NCBI GenBank assembly: GCA_905234535.1 | Contig: CAJOII010000004.1 | Coordinates: 1-47,564, forward strand | From: an uncultured Ruminococcus sp. | GTDB taxonomy: Bacteria > Bacillota > Clostridia > Oscillospirales > Acutalibacteraceae | Direction: 5' to 3' | Length of the DNA: 47,564 nucleotides | In this document: positions 25,922-32,656 of the stretch, in pieces | Numbering within the stretch: the first letter of the stretch is position 1 | How the letters are laid out: each line of letters opens with the position of its first letter | Translations under genes and position numbers: made by a program | Notes under the pieces: generated by a model | What the model saw: the letters and a program-made list of their open reading frames with translations, nothing else | Databases searched by the model: none | Told to the model about the DNA's origin: nothing

Positions 25922-26021
25922 CCGAAAGGATAACATCCTTTTGGGGAGAGGAGGAGCAGCCACACGAGCACGAGATCGGACATTTTTGACCGATCTCAGC
26001 GAGTACGGCGAGCGACGACGA
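25922..26021. other. Spacer between tRNA-derived repeats with two hairpins
   Basis: This 100-base spacer has no gene. It holds CCCCGAAAGGAT/ATCCTTTTGGGG (25920-25946, partly in the repeat edge) and GAGATCGG/CCGATCTC (25972-25997), then a GCGAGCGACGACGA tail in the place where the 5' half of the tRNA would be. Confidence 0.6.
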
Positions 26022-26130
26022 AGGTCGCGTGTTCAAGTCACGTCTTCAGCTTAGGGAAAAAGGATGTCCGAAAGGATATCCTTTTTCTGAATACAGACAT
26101 CCGAGGGATCGCGGCCTGCTGACGGGGTCC
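26022..26130 (+). repeat. Direct repeat copy 2: orphan tRNA-Thr 3' part plus terminator
   Basis: The copy matches 25813-25921 at 108 of 109 bases. It carries the tRNA 3' half but no 5' half, so it cannot give a tRNA. The duplicated terminator (about 26057-26086) stands upstream of the acylphosphatase gene. Confidence 0.95.
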
Positions 26131-26179
26131 GTAAAAGAGGATACACATCTCTGTAGTATTTTCAGACAGGAGAAGGATC

Positions 26180-26470
26180 ATGTTTACAAAGAGAGAGATC
26201 GTCCGCAAATATATCCGCTTCTACGGCTGGGTGCAGGCGGTCGGATTCCGCTTTAGAGCGATGGAGGCCGCCCGGCACTACGGCGCGACCGGATGGGTAC
26301 GAAACGAGTATGACGACTCGGTCTCGATGGAGATACAGGGCACAGAGCAAGTGATCGACGATGTCATCGCCGCTATTGAGCGCGGAACATATATCCGCAT
26401 CGACCGCATGGAGGTAAAGACCATTCCGACAGATCCCGAGGAGCGCGGCTTTCAGGTGAAATATCACTGA
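26180..26470 (+). CDS. acyP: Acylphosphatase
   Basis: The 96-residue product hydrolyses acyl phosphates in the cytoplasm. The active-site loop YGWVQAVGFRFR (about residues 15-26) contains the catalytic Arg, and GWVRNEYDDSVSMEIQG contains the catalytic Asn. Length and the ferredoxin-like fold pattern match the family. ACAGGAGAAGG precedes the ATG. It is a single gene between the tRNA repeat and a two-way terminator. Confidence 0.93.
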   Translation: MFTKREIVRKYIRFYGWVQAVGFRFRAMEAARHYGATGWVRNEYDDSVSMEIQGTEQVIDDVIAAIERGTYIRIDRMEVKTIPTDPEERGFQVKYH

Positions 26471-26493
26471 TCAAAAAAGAATCGTGAAAAAAG

Positions 26494-26527
26494 ACCGCAC
26501 GGAGAGCGTCAGAGCCTTCCGTGCGGT
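26494..26527. terminator. Two-way terminator between acyP and the DELPFVPA operon
   Basis: ACCGCACGGA and TCCGTGCGGT form a perfect 10-bp stem, flanked by AAAAAAG and a T-rich run. Confidence 0.85.
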
Positions 26528-26534
26528 TATTTGG

Positions 26535-27674
26535 TTATTTCTTATATTTTCTGATACCTCTAAGTTCTCTGGCGATCGCCTTCGGATGTTTGACGAGTCC
26601 TTTTATGGGGCGATAGATGTATAAAGCGGGCAGAAGATATTTATGGCGGTAGAAGAACGGATAGTTCGCCTCTAAGTAATCGCCGGAGATGAAGACGCGC
26701 TTTCTCAGATACCTGAGCTTTGCAGAGCGGGTATCATCCTCCTTGAGCGCGCGGTCTGCCTGATTTATCAGCAGATAAGAGACATTTCCGTAGGTGCCGG
26801 AGTTGATGAAGTAGTTGAGCTGCCCTTGCTCTTCTTCACTGAGCTTCTGACGGGTGAAGAGCTTTTGGCTGAGGCTGCGGTTGAGCTGTTCGAACTCGGT
26901 CAGACATAGCTTTTCAAGCTCTTCTCTGAGATACTTTTCATCGAGAGAAGCTCCCTTCTTCTGTAAGAACACATAGATATCGAGCAGGGATCTCAGTCCC
27001 GTGCCGCCGTACTGATAGTGCTTGTACTCATGTGAGAGGATGAAGAGATAGAAGTCCTCATCCGACAGATGACAGGTGTACTTCTTGCCGTCGTCGCGGA
27101 TCAGCTTGTCTTTGATCCGGTCATAGTAGTCTGAAAAATCCTTCTGAATCTCCCACTCGGAGGAGAACAGCCGTCTGTGCATCTCGAACGAGAGCAATGA
27201 GTCTCTGTAGTAGACATCGCGCACGGGATGGCCGTACTCTTCGCAGGAGAAGCCGAGCCCCTCCATCACCTCTCTGACATCCGCCATCCGCTCGCCGTCA
27301 CAGAGGATATCGTTGTCGGACATCTCTCTGAGCCCGTAGGCGGGGTAGAAGTCCTTGATCACGGCGCCCTTTAAGGGCAGGTGCCATATTCCCCTTTGCT
27401 CGAGCTGATCGGAGATCTGTCTTCTGGTCATATCAAAGAGCACTGATGCGCGCTTCGCCTTGGACTTCTTCTCCTTGAAGCGGGGGTCTGTGATCCCCGC
27501 CTTCTCGAGCGCATAGGCGGTGATCGCGGAGAGCGACTGGGATACAGAGACAGTCAGAAGGCTGTCGAGATCGAGTTTCTCTGCCGATTCTTTTCTGACA
27601 GGTTCGCCGTTTACGGTATAGGAGATCAGCTCGATCATCCCGTCGACGGTCCTGATATATTCTTCTATGGTCAT
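26535..27674 (-). CDS. Nucleotidyltransferase-fold protein (NTP_transf_5 family)
   Basis: The 379-residue product has the family pattern: GIWHLPLKGAVIKDFYP at about residues 95-111, then GLREMSDNDIL (metal-binding Asp120 and Asp122), and ILSHEYKHYQYGGTGLRSLLDIYVFL near residue 215. It is soluble, with a basic C-terminus (RELRGIRKYKK). The family has a polymerase-beta-like fold and is thought to move a nucleotide onto an acceptor. Members sit in some peptide natural-product (lasso-type) loci. It is the last gene of the operon, one base after the peptidase stop. I infer that it modifies the tagged peptides or proteins encoded upstream; no substrate is shown. Confidence 0.8.
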   Translation of the reverse strand: MTIEEYIRTVDGMIELISYTVNGEPVRKESAEKLDLDSLLTVSVSQSLSAITAYALEKAGITDPRFKEKKSKAKRASVLFDMTRRQISDQLEQRGIWHLPLKGAVIKDFYPAYGLREMSDNDILCDGERMADVREVMEGLGFSCEEYGHPVRDVYYRDSLLSFEMHRRLFSSEWEIQKDFSDYYDRIKDKLIRDDGKKYTCHLSDEDFYLFILSHEYKHYQYGGTGLRSLLDIYVFLQKKGASLDEKYLREELEKLCLTEFEQLNRSLSQKLFTRQKLSEEEQGQLNYFINSGTYGNVSYLLINQADRALKEDDTRSAKLRYLRKRVFISGDYLEANYPFFYRHKYLLPALYIYRPIKGLVKHPKAIARELRGIRKYKK

Positions 27675-27675
27675 A

Positions 27676-28089
27676 TTATCTCAGCTTTCTTTTGAGATAC
27701 AAAACGCCTCTTCGGAACAGGAAGACATCGCTCCACAGATGGGCGTACAGCTTTTTTTGAAGGCTGTAGACAGAGATCTTCCTGCCGTTTCGGATGATGT
27801 GGGTCAGCACACCGATGACATTCTCCTCGGTGATGCCGTATTCCTTGTTCGTCCGGTTGTCGCCGCAGATGATATAGTCGTGTTCTCTGATTTTTATGAT
27901 GCGGTGGAGGACATACTGACCGTTCTCACGCTTATAGAGCGGGATATCGAGGCGATGAAGCGGAAAGGAGGGGCGCTTGATGACTAAGAGATCGCGGTCC
28001 TTGATCAAAGGGTACATACTGTCCCCGAGGTTCGTATAGATCAGCTCGCCCTTCTCTTCGATGACCTCTTCGAAGGTCTTCTTACTCAT
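27676..28089 (-). CDS. Soluble S24/S26-type serine peptidase with Ser-His signature
   Basis: The 137-residue product has the signal-peptidase core: GDSMYPLI at residues 22-29 (nucleophile Ser24), LLVIKRP, then YVLHRIIKI (His62) and IICGDN (76-78). Bacterial signal peptidase I has Lys where this protein has His62, whereas SipW and the eukaryotic ER enzymes have His, so this is an S26B-like Ser-His active site. There is no hydrophobic anchor, so unlike SipW it should stay in the cytosol or bind the membrane only loosely. Its start overlaps the PqqD gene stop by 8 bases. It is the likely processing enzyme of the operon. Confidence 0.78.
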   Translation of the reverse strand: MSKKTFEEVIEEKGELIYTNLGDSMYPLIKDRDLLVIKRPSFPLHRLDIPLYKRENGQYVLHRIIKIREHDYIICGDNRTNKEYGITEENVIGVLTHIIRNGRKISVYSLQKKLYAHLWSDVFLFRRGVLYLKRKLR

Positions 28090-28342
28090 TGATCGCGCCG
28101 ATCTTTCTGAGTTTATCGATCACATCGCGGACATCCTCGCGGATGATCTGTTCGTCCGCATCGTACTTCTTGAGCATCTCGCTGACGATCTCATCCTCGG
28201 TGGTGTCCTTTGTCAGACAGTGAAGGATGGTGTCGACGCTCTCGTTCGCCTGAACCAGCCCATGGAAAGAAGCCTTGGAGGTAGGCACCAGCAGCGTCTC
28301 GTCGCCGGTGTTATGGATGATAAAGTCTTCGTTCAGTTTCAT
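28082..28342 (-). CDS. PqqD-like peptide-binding protein (RiPP recognition element)
   Basis: The 86-residue product starts at ATG 28342, with GGAACAGG upstream; an ATG at 28363 lacks a ribosome site. The layout is that of PqqD: an N-terminal beta-rich part (FIIHNTGDETLLVP, then ANESVDTILHCLTKDTTEDEIVSEML) and a C-terminal winged helical part (DVRDVIDKLRKIGAINE). PqqD domains bind the leader of ribosomally made peptides and present them to modifying enzymes. It lies between the DELPFVPA-tailed genes (29 bases) and the peptidase (8-base overlap). Its most likely partner is the 40-aa peptide or the shared tail. Confidence 0.8.
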   Translation of the reverse strand: MKLNEDFIIHNTGDETLLVPTSKASFHGLVQANESVDTILHCLTKDTTEDEIVSEMLKKYDADEQIIREDVRDVIDKLRKIGAINE

Positions 28343-28371
28343 ATATTTTACCTGTTCCTTCATATAGCCGT

Positions 28372-28773
28372 TCAGCGCGCCGGTACGAACGGCAGCTCGT
28401 CCGGGTCGCGCGTAGGAGCGGAGGTGGGCGCCTGTGTGGGTGCCTGTGTGGGTGCTTCGGTCATGTCCTCTACAAGCTCTCCGATGCCGAAGCGGTCGGG
28501 AAAGTGTGCGAGATACCGCTGGATCGCGGTCGCGTCAGTGATGGTGAGCTTCTCGGAAGTGACGGATCCTCTTCTCGTGATACCGCCGTCGGGATCGTCT
28601 TTGAGGCTTGCGAGCAGCTTCTGGATGACGGTGGCGTCGATTACGGTGACAGAGCCGTCGCCGTCCGCGTCGCCGCGGATATATCCCGTTCCCGCCGCAG
28701 AGATCGGGGATGTGAAGAGCGAGAGGAGCAGAAGGAGACACAGTGCCGCTGTGATCAGTCGTTTCATTCTCAT
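28372..28773 (-). CDS. Small secreted dockerin-like protein with DELPFVPA tail
   Basis: The 133-residue product starts at ATG 28773 (GAGGGG upstream). It has a signal peptide (about 1-25), a dockerin-like module (GDADGDGSVTVIDAT as a sound calcium loop, then SEKLTITDATAIQRYL with a degenerate loop), a PTQAPTQAPTSAPT linker and the tail RDPDELPFVPAR. There is no catalytic domain, so it is a scaffold-binding adaptor carrying the tail. It sits 11 bases after the lipoprotein gene and 29 before the PqqD gene. Confidence 0.8.
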   Translation of the reverse strand: MRMKRLITAALCLLLLLSLFTSPISAAGTGYIRGDADGDGSVTVIDATVIQKLLASLKDDPDGGITRRGSVTSEKLTITDATAIQRYLAHFPDRFGIGELVEDMTEAPTQAPTQAPTSAPTRDPDELPFVPAR

Positions 28774-28784
28774 AGGCACACCCC

Positions 28785-29261
28785 TCAGTCAGCCGGCACG
28801 AACGGCAGTTCATCCTCGTCCGTTGTCTCAAAGGCGGAGTTGATCACATCGGTGACGGTGGTCTCGTCTGTGCCTGTACCCGAGGAGCCGCTCTGCGAGC
28901 CGGAGGATCCTGTACCCTGAGAGCCGCCGGAGCCCGAGCCTTGAGAGCCGCCGGAGCCCGAGCCGCCCTGAGAGGAAGAACTCCCCTCGGAACCGGAGCC
29001 TGAGGAGATGCCGTCGGGGCTGATCGTCTCCATCGTGCCGCTGTCGGAGTTTGAGCCTGTCTGATCGCTGTCGGGCTTGGCCTTATCGGAGGAGACATCG
29101 CCCTTTGATGAAGAGTCTCCGTCTTTTGACGCGGTTGCGACAGAGTAGCCGGAGGATTCCGTTGTCGGATCATTCTTGTCTTTATCTTTTTCGGAGCATC
29201 CCGCGAGGATGAGGATGAGGAGAAGGAGCGCCGTGATGGTCAGGAGCAGTGCTTTTTTCAT
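28785..29261 (-). CDS. Ser/Gly-rich lipoprotein with DELPFVPA tail
   Basis: The 158-residue product starts at ATG 29261 after AGGTG. Residues 1-20 are a lipoprotein signal ending in the lipobox LAGC. The rest is low-complexity: Asp/Ser/Lys-rich, then many GSGGSQGSGS-type units, a shape suited to a long flexible spacer on the cell surface. It closes with a conserved-looking segment (TVTDVINSAFETTDE) and the tail DELPFVPAD. It should be anchored to the membrane by lipid with the tail far outside, unless processed first. Confidence 0.78.
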   Translation of the reverse strand: MKKALLLTITALLLLILILAGCSEKDKDKNDPTTESSGYSVATASKDGDSSSKGDVSSDKAKPDSDQTGSNSDSGTMETISPDGISSGSGSEGSSSSQGGSGSGGSQGSGSGGSQGTGSSGSQSGSSGTGTDETTVTDVINSAFETTDEDELPFVPAD

Positions 29262-29286
29262 AATGATCACCTGTGTAGGATTATTT

Positions 29287-29313
29287 CAGCCGCCGAAGGT
29301 GATTCGGCGGCTG
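29287..29313. terminator. Hairpin between the 40-aa peptide gene and the lipoprotein gene
   Basis: CAGCCGCCGAA and TTCGGCGGCTG form a perfect 11-bp stem with a 5-base loop. On the minus strand it is followed by AAATAATCC, not a proper T-run, so it is either a leaky attenuator or an RNA-stabilising hairpin. Confidence 0.6.
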
Positions 29314-29328
29314 ATGCGCATGTGTTGA

Positions 29329-29451
29329 TTAGTTTGCGGGAACGAACGGGAGCTCGTCGGGATCGCTTGTGACGGGAGAAGTCATGATGACATCAGACTC
29401 AACGAATTCTACGATCTCGAGCTCTACTCTCTCATATCTTTCTTTTTTCAT
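29329..29451 (-). CDS. 40-aa peptide with DELPFVPA tail, RiPP-precursor-like
   Basis: This short gene codes for 40 residues. ATG 29451 has AGGAGG 8 bases upstream, one of the best ribosome sites in the window. The N-terminal part (MKKERYERVELEIVEFVESD) is charged and looks like a leader with alternating Val/Glu. Then comes VIMTSPVTS and the tail DPDELPFVPAN. No signal peptide is present. The stop of the 542-aa gene overlaps its ribosome site, so the two are coupled. With the PqqD, peptidase and NTP_transf_5 genes downstream, a precursor peptide is the best reading; a small regulatory or tag peptide is the alternative. Confidence 0.75.
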   Translation of the reverse strand: MKKERYERVELEIVEFVESDVIMTSPVTSDPDELPFVPAN

Positions 29452-29464
29452 TTTAATACCCTCC

Positions 29465-31093
29465 TTACTGTGATTGTCTTCCGCCCTCGGAATAATTCTT
29501 CGCGCTGACGGAATAGTTATACATCGCTTTCATAACGGTCCGGAAGGTTTCTGCATAAGAACCGCCTACGACTGCGTCGTAATAGTTTGCTGCGTTATAG
29601 GTGTAAGAATTTGCGTTGCTGCCGTTCTCGAATCTGACGGAGTAGTCTTCGAAGATATCCTTCGCGGAGATGCCGGTGATCTCGATGTACTTCATCGAGC
29701 CGCTCGTAGAATCTTTGAATTCGAGCACATTGTTTCCGATTTTCGCGACAGTAGCGGCAAATTTATCCTCGTCGGTTACGGTGAAGAACAGACGGATCGC
29801 GGTCTGAGAGGTTGTCGACATCGTAGCGCCGGCGTACTTGAGACCGAGGTCGGCGGAGCCGTCCTTCAGCGAGTTGATGGTCGTGGTGTCATCAAGGACG
29901 GCGGGAGCAGCGGTTCTTGACCAGTTCTCATCAACATCGTCGATGAAGCTGCCTGCATAGCCGTTGTCGCCGTTATATTCGAAGAATTTCTGCACCGCGT
30001 CGCCGTAGTCGAGCGTATCGCAGAGGAGCTTTCTGAGATCTTCGTCGCTTGCATAGGTCTCTGCCGCCTCAGCCGCGTAGGTCGCGACTGAGTAGGTCTT
30101 GGAGATCCACTGTGCGCCGTTCATGGAGAGCTTCATCGTGATATCGTCGGTCATCGACTTAGCGGGAACATAGTAAGAGGTCACATAGTTTGCGCCTGTT
30201 ACGCCGGTAGCAGCGTTGAGCGCGCCGGAGACGGTCTCACCGCCGACGGTAAAGTTAGCGGCAGCGCCGGCTGCATTCTGGAGATTAAGATAGAAGTTGA
30301 TGCCGATGTTATCCTTGAGGACGAGGCTGTAGCCTGCGACCTTCGCGTATGTTGCGTTGTAGTTGTCGCCTTCTTTGGCGCCGGTCAAAGCGAAGATCCC
30401 GCCGTCGACATAGTCGAGGTTGACGGTCTGGAGCTCTTTGTTGTCCCAGCTGTTATCGGTGGTGCCGTCCTTCATCTTGCAGATGATGATCTTATCCCAA
30501 GCATAGTAGAAGGTGGTCTTGTAGGAATCGCCGTCTGCTGAGAGATCATACCAGTTGTTCGCGCTGTCTGTAAAGCCATAGAGCGCGTAGCGCGCATTGG
30601 CTGCAGCCCAGTCGCCGCCGGGGACGAAGGAGACGGTGGTCTGAGCTAACTTGGACCAAGTGCCGATGACCTGATTCCATGTGCTGGTGTCTGTGACAGT
30701 AAAGCAGTTGTTATCGCCGATGGTCGCAGAGGTGTAGTCGACAGTCTGACCCCAGATGTTGCCGCTGTCCCAACCGTTTTGAGTGTGATCCGCTCTGCCG
30801 TCCATTCTCAGGAAGATCAGTCCGGTCCAGTCACCCGCGGGAGCGGTAACGGAATAGGTGCCGTAATCGATCTTGGTCATGTCAACCCATGCGCTGTCGG
30901 AGTCATTGAAGAAGTACGCCGTAAAGCGGGGATCAAGATCCCAGCCTTTAGCTAACCAGCTGCTGTCGGGCTTGAGGTAGAACACTCCGGAGAGTGTGCT
31001 GTCCGCCGAAGCGGAGAAGGGAGCGATCATCAGCACGCTGACGACGAGCATCAGGACGAGCAGAACGCTCACGGTTTTCTTGAGTAATCTCAT
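29465..31093 (-). CDS. Large secreted protein with starch-binding-like modules
   Basis: The 542-residue product has a signal peptide (LLKKTVSVLLVLMLVVSVLM, cleaved near SASA). Residues about 33-150 and 155-255 are two modules with patterns such as FTAYFFNDSDSAWVDMT and IFLRMDG, as seen in CBM26-like domains of Ruminococcus-type exported proteins. Residues 260-542 form a repeat-like region (LVLKDNIGINFYLNLQNA and a MSTTSQTAIRLFFTV copy) that I do not recognise. It has no dockerin or anchor. GGAGG precedes the ATG and a promoter lies at 31175-31203. It is the first gene of the operon and ends inside the ribosome site of the 40-aa peptide gene. Confidence 0.8.
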   Translation of the reverse strand: MRLLKKTVSVLLVLMLVVSVLMIAPFSASADSTLSGVFYLKPDSSWLAKGWDLDPRFTAYFFNDSDSAWVDMTKIDYGTYSVTAPAGDWTGLIFLRMDGRADHTQNGWDSGNIWGQTVDYTSATIGDNNCFTVTDTSTWNQVIGTWSKLAQTTVSFVPGGDWAAANARYALYGFTDSANNWYDLSADGDSYKTTFYYAWDKIIICKMKDGTTDNSWDNKELQTVNLDYVDGGIFALTGAKEGDNYNATYAKVAGYSLVLKDNIGINFYLNLQNAAGAAANFTVGGETVSGALNAATGVTGANYVTSYYVPAKSMTDDITMKLSMNGAQWISKTYSVATYAAEAAETYASDEDLRKLLCDTLDYGDAVQKFFEYNGDNGYAGSFIDDVDENWSRTAAPAVLDDTTTINSLKDGSADLGLKYAGATMSTTSQTAIRLFFTVTDEDKFAATVAKIGNNVLEFKDSTSGSMKYIEITGISAKDIFEDYSVRFENGSNANSYTYNAANYYDAVVGGSYAETFRTVMKAMYNYSVSAKNYSEGGRQSQ

Positions 31094-31174
31094 TTTGAAT
31101 TCCTCCAGTTTTTCGTTTCTGTTTTTTCAGAGCAATATGGCAGGGACATTCATTTCCATATTAAACTTATATAT

Positions 31175-31203
31175 ATTGTATCATACTGAAAAATCACCCA
31201 CAA
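31175..31203 (-). promoter_or_regulatory. SigmaA-type promoter for the DELPFVPA operon
   Basis: On the minus strand TTGTGG (31198-31203) and TACAAT (31175-31180) are 17 bases apart, about 80 bases before the 542-aa gene. Confidence 0.5.
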
Positions 31204-31359
31204 TATTTGGTCAAAAAAAAGATTCACAAAAATTTATTATTCTTCTTGTGAATTAACACGAAAAGAATTACAGTTTTGTTTTTCCTTGAAGAAAGCGAAA
31301 ACAAAGTTGTCATTTTCAGAGAAAAACGGTTACAAAAATGTTGCATCGTTTTTTGAAGA

Positions 31360-31743
31360 CAGTGCCGTTCTCCCGAACTCACCTTTGTCATCCCGAACAA
31401 AGCGAGGGATCTTAAGATTCTTCGCTTCGCTCAAACAATTATGACAGTTCTCAGTTGTCATTGCGAAGCCCTTTAGGGCTGTGGCAATCCCCTTCCTCTT
31501 AATATCGTCTGCGTAGGGATTCTCTTATCGATCGGTAATAATGATAGGGGGATGGTCGCTCTCCCCCTCAGTACGACAAATGAAACGCCCTGTAATTCCT
31601 ATCTCCTCATTCCTAATTCCCCATTAGAAACGGGTGCGGGCAGCGCCCGCCCGCAACTATTAATCATTCATCATTAATCAAAATCAGGCGCGGGTGTCCC
31701 GCCCTTCGTTCTTAGTTCTTATTTCTTACCTCTTAGCTCAAAA
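31360..31743. repeat. Intergenic block of dispersed short repeats
   Basis: There is no gene here. In order the block holds a TCATCCCGAACAAAGCGAGG motif, a GTCATTGCGAAGCCCTTTAGGGCTG motif of the type dispersed in many genomes, the AATTCCTATCTCCTCATT repeat (31593-31626), a GCGGGC AGC GCCCGC hairpin (31636-31650), TAATCATTCATCATTAAT, and CTTATTTCTTACCTCTTAGCTC. Each of the last four has partners in other gaps of the window. Confidence 0.7.
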
Positions 31744-31746
31744 AAG

Positions 31747-31774
31747 CCCCCGACATCAGCAGATGCCGGAGGCG
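31747..31774 (-). terminator. Terminator after ricT
   Basis: GCCCCCGACAT and ATGCCGGAGGC form an 11-bp stem, with TTTTTT following on the minus strand. Confidence 0.85.
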
Positions 31775-31789
31775 ATAGACGCGTATAGC

Positions 31790-32656
31790 TCACTCGAGCC
31801 CTTTGAGCTCTTCGAGTTCTTTTTTGCTCAGCTTGATGTAGCCGTCCTTGATGAGCCTGACCTGTCTGACCTTGAAGGTCTGGGGAGCGGCGGCGTCGGG
31901 GGTGTTGTCGAGCTTGACCTTGACGGTCTGGCTTAGAAGGTTGTTCTCCACCACGAGACCCTTGCCCTCGGGGGTCTTGACGATGGCGCCCACCTTCGGG
32001 GTGCGCTTCAAGAGGTCGGTGTAGGCGTCCTGCTCGTATTTGAGACAGCACATCAGCCTGCCGCAGGTGCCGGAGATCTTGGTCGGAGAGAGCGAGAGCC
32101 CCTGATCCTTCGCCATCTTGATGGATACCGGCTGAAACTCGCCCAGGAAGCTCGAGCAGCAGAACGGTCTGCCGCAGACGCCTAAGCCCCCGAGCATCTT
32201 CGACTCATCGCGTACGCCGATCTGGCGAAGCTCGATCCTCGTTCTGAACACCGAGGCAAGGTCTTTGACGAGCGCGCGAAAGTCCACTCTGCCGTCCGCG
32301 GTGAAGTAGAAGATGATCTTCGAGTTGTCAAAGGTGTATTCCACATCAACGAGCTTCATCATAAGCTCGTGTTCTTCTACCTTCTTCTCGCAGATTTTCA
32401 GCGCCTCTTTCTCTTTCTTCGCGTTTTCTTCAAGGCGTCTGAGGTCATCCTTGGAGGCGATTCTGACCATCTTTTTGAGCGGATGGACGATCTCCTCATC
32501 CGGAACCTCTTTGTTCTCTGTCGCGACCGTGCCGCACTCGATGCCGCGGGCGGTCTCTACGATCACGCGCTGACCCAAAGAGAGCTTCTTCTCACACGGG
32601 TCAAAATAGTATATTTTGCCGACTTCTTTGAATCGAACGCCGATTACTTCTGCCAT
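31790..32656 (-). CDS. ricT: RicT/YaaT, PSP1-domain protein
   Basis: The 288-residue product has the PSP1 C-terminal domain: GVRFKEVGKIYYFDP, VETARGIECGTV, and the Cys-rich core GVCGRPFCCSSFLGEFQ with ISGTCGRLMCCLKYE that holds Fe-S ligands in RicT. In Bacillus, RicT with RicA and RicF guides RNase Y maturation of mRNAs and affects sporulation. A basic Lys tail ends the protein. It overlaps holB by 13 bases, the conserved holB-yaaT order of Firmicutes. Confidence 0.95.
   Translation of the reverse strand: MAEVIGVRFKEVGKIYYFDPCEKKLSLGQRVIVETARGIECGTVATENKEVPDEEIVHPLKKMVRIASKDDLRRLEENAKKEKEALKICEKKVEEHELMMKLVDVEYTFDNSKIIFYFTADGRVDFRALVKDLASVFRTRIELRQIGVRDESKMLGGLGVCGRPFCCSSFLGEFQPVSIKMAKDQGLSLSPTKISGTCGRLMCCLKYEQDAYTDLLKRTPKVGAIVKTPEGKGLVVENNLLSQTVKVKLDNTPDAAAPQTFKVRQVRLIKDGYIKLSKKELEELKGLE

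Noticed and set aside
25770..26130. Second tRNA at the repeat copy
   Set aside because: The downstream copy has only the 3' half; the bases at the place of the 5' half do not form acceptor, D or anticodon stems.
26535..29451. Lasso-peptide cluster
   Set aside because: PqqD and NTP_transf_5 suggest it, but there is no transglutaminase-like protease and no asparagine-synthetase-like cyclase, and the 40-aa peptide lacks the usual leader Thr and ring residue pattern.
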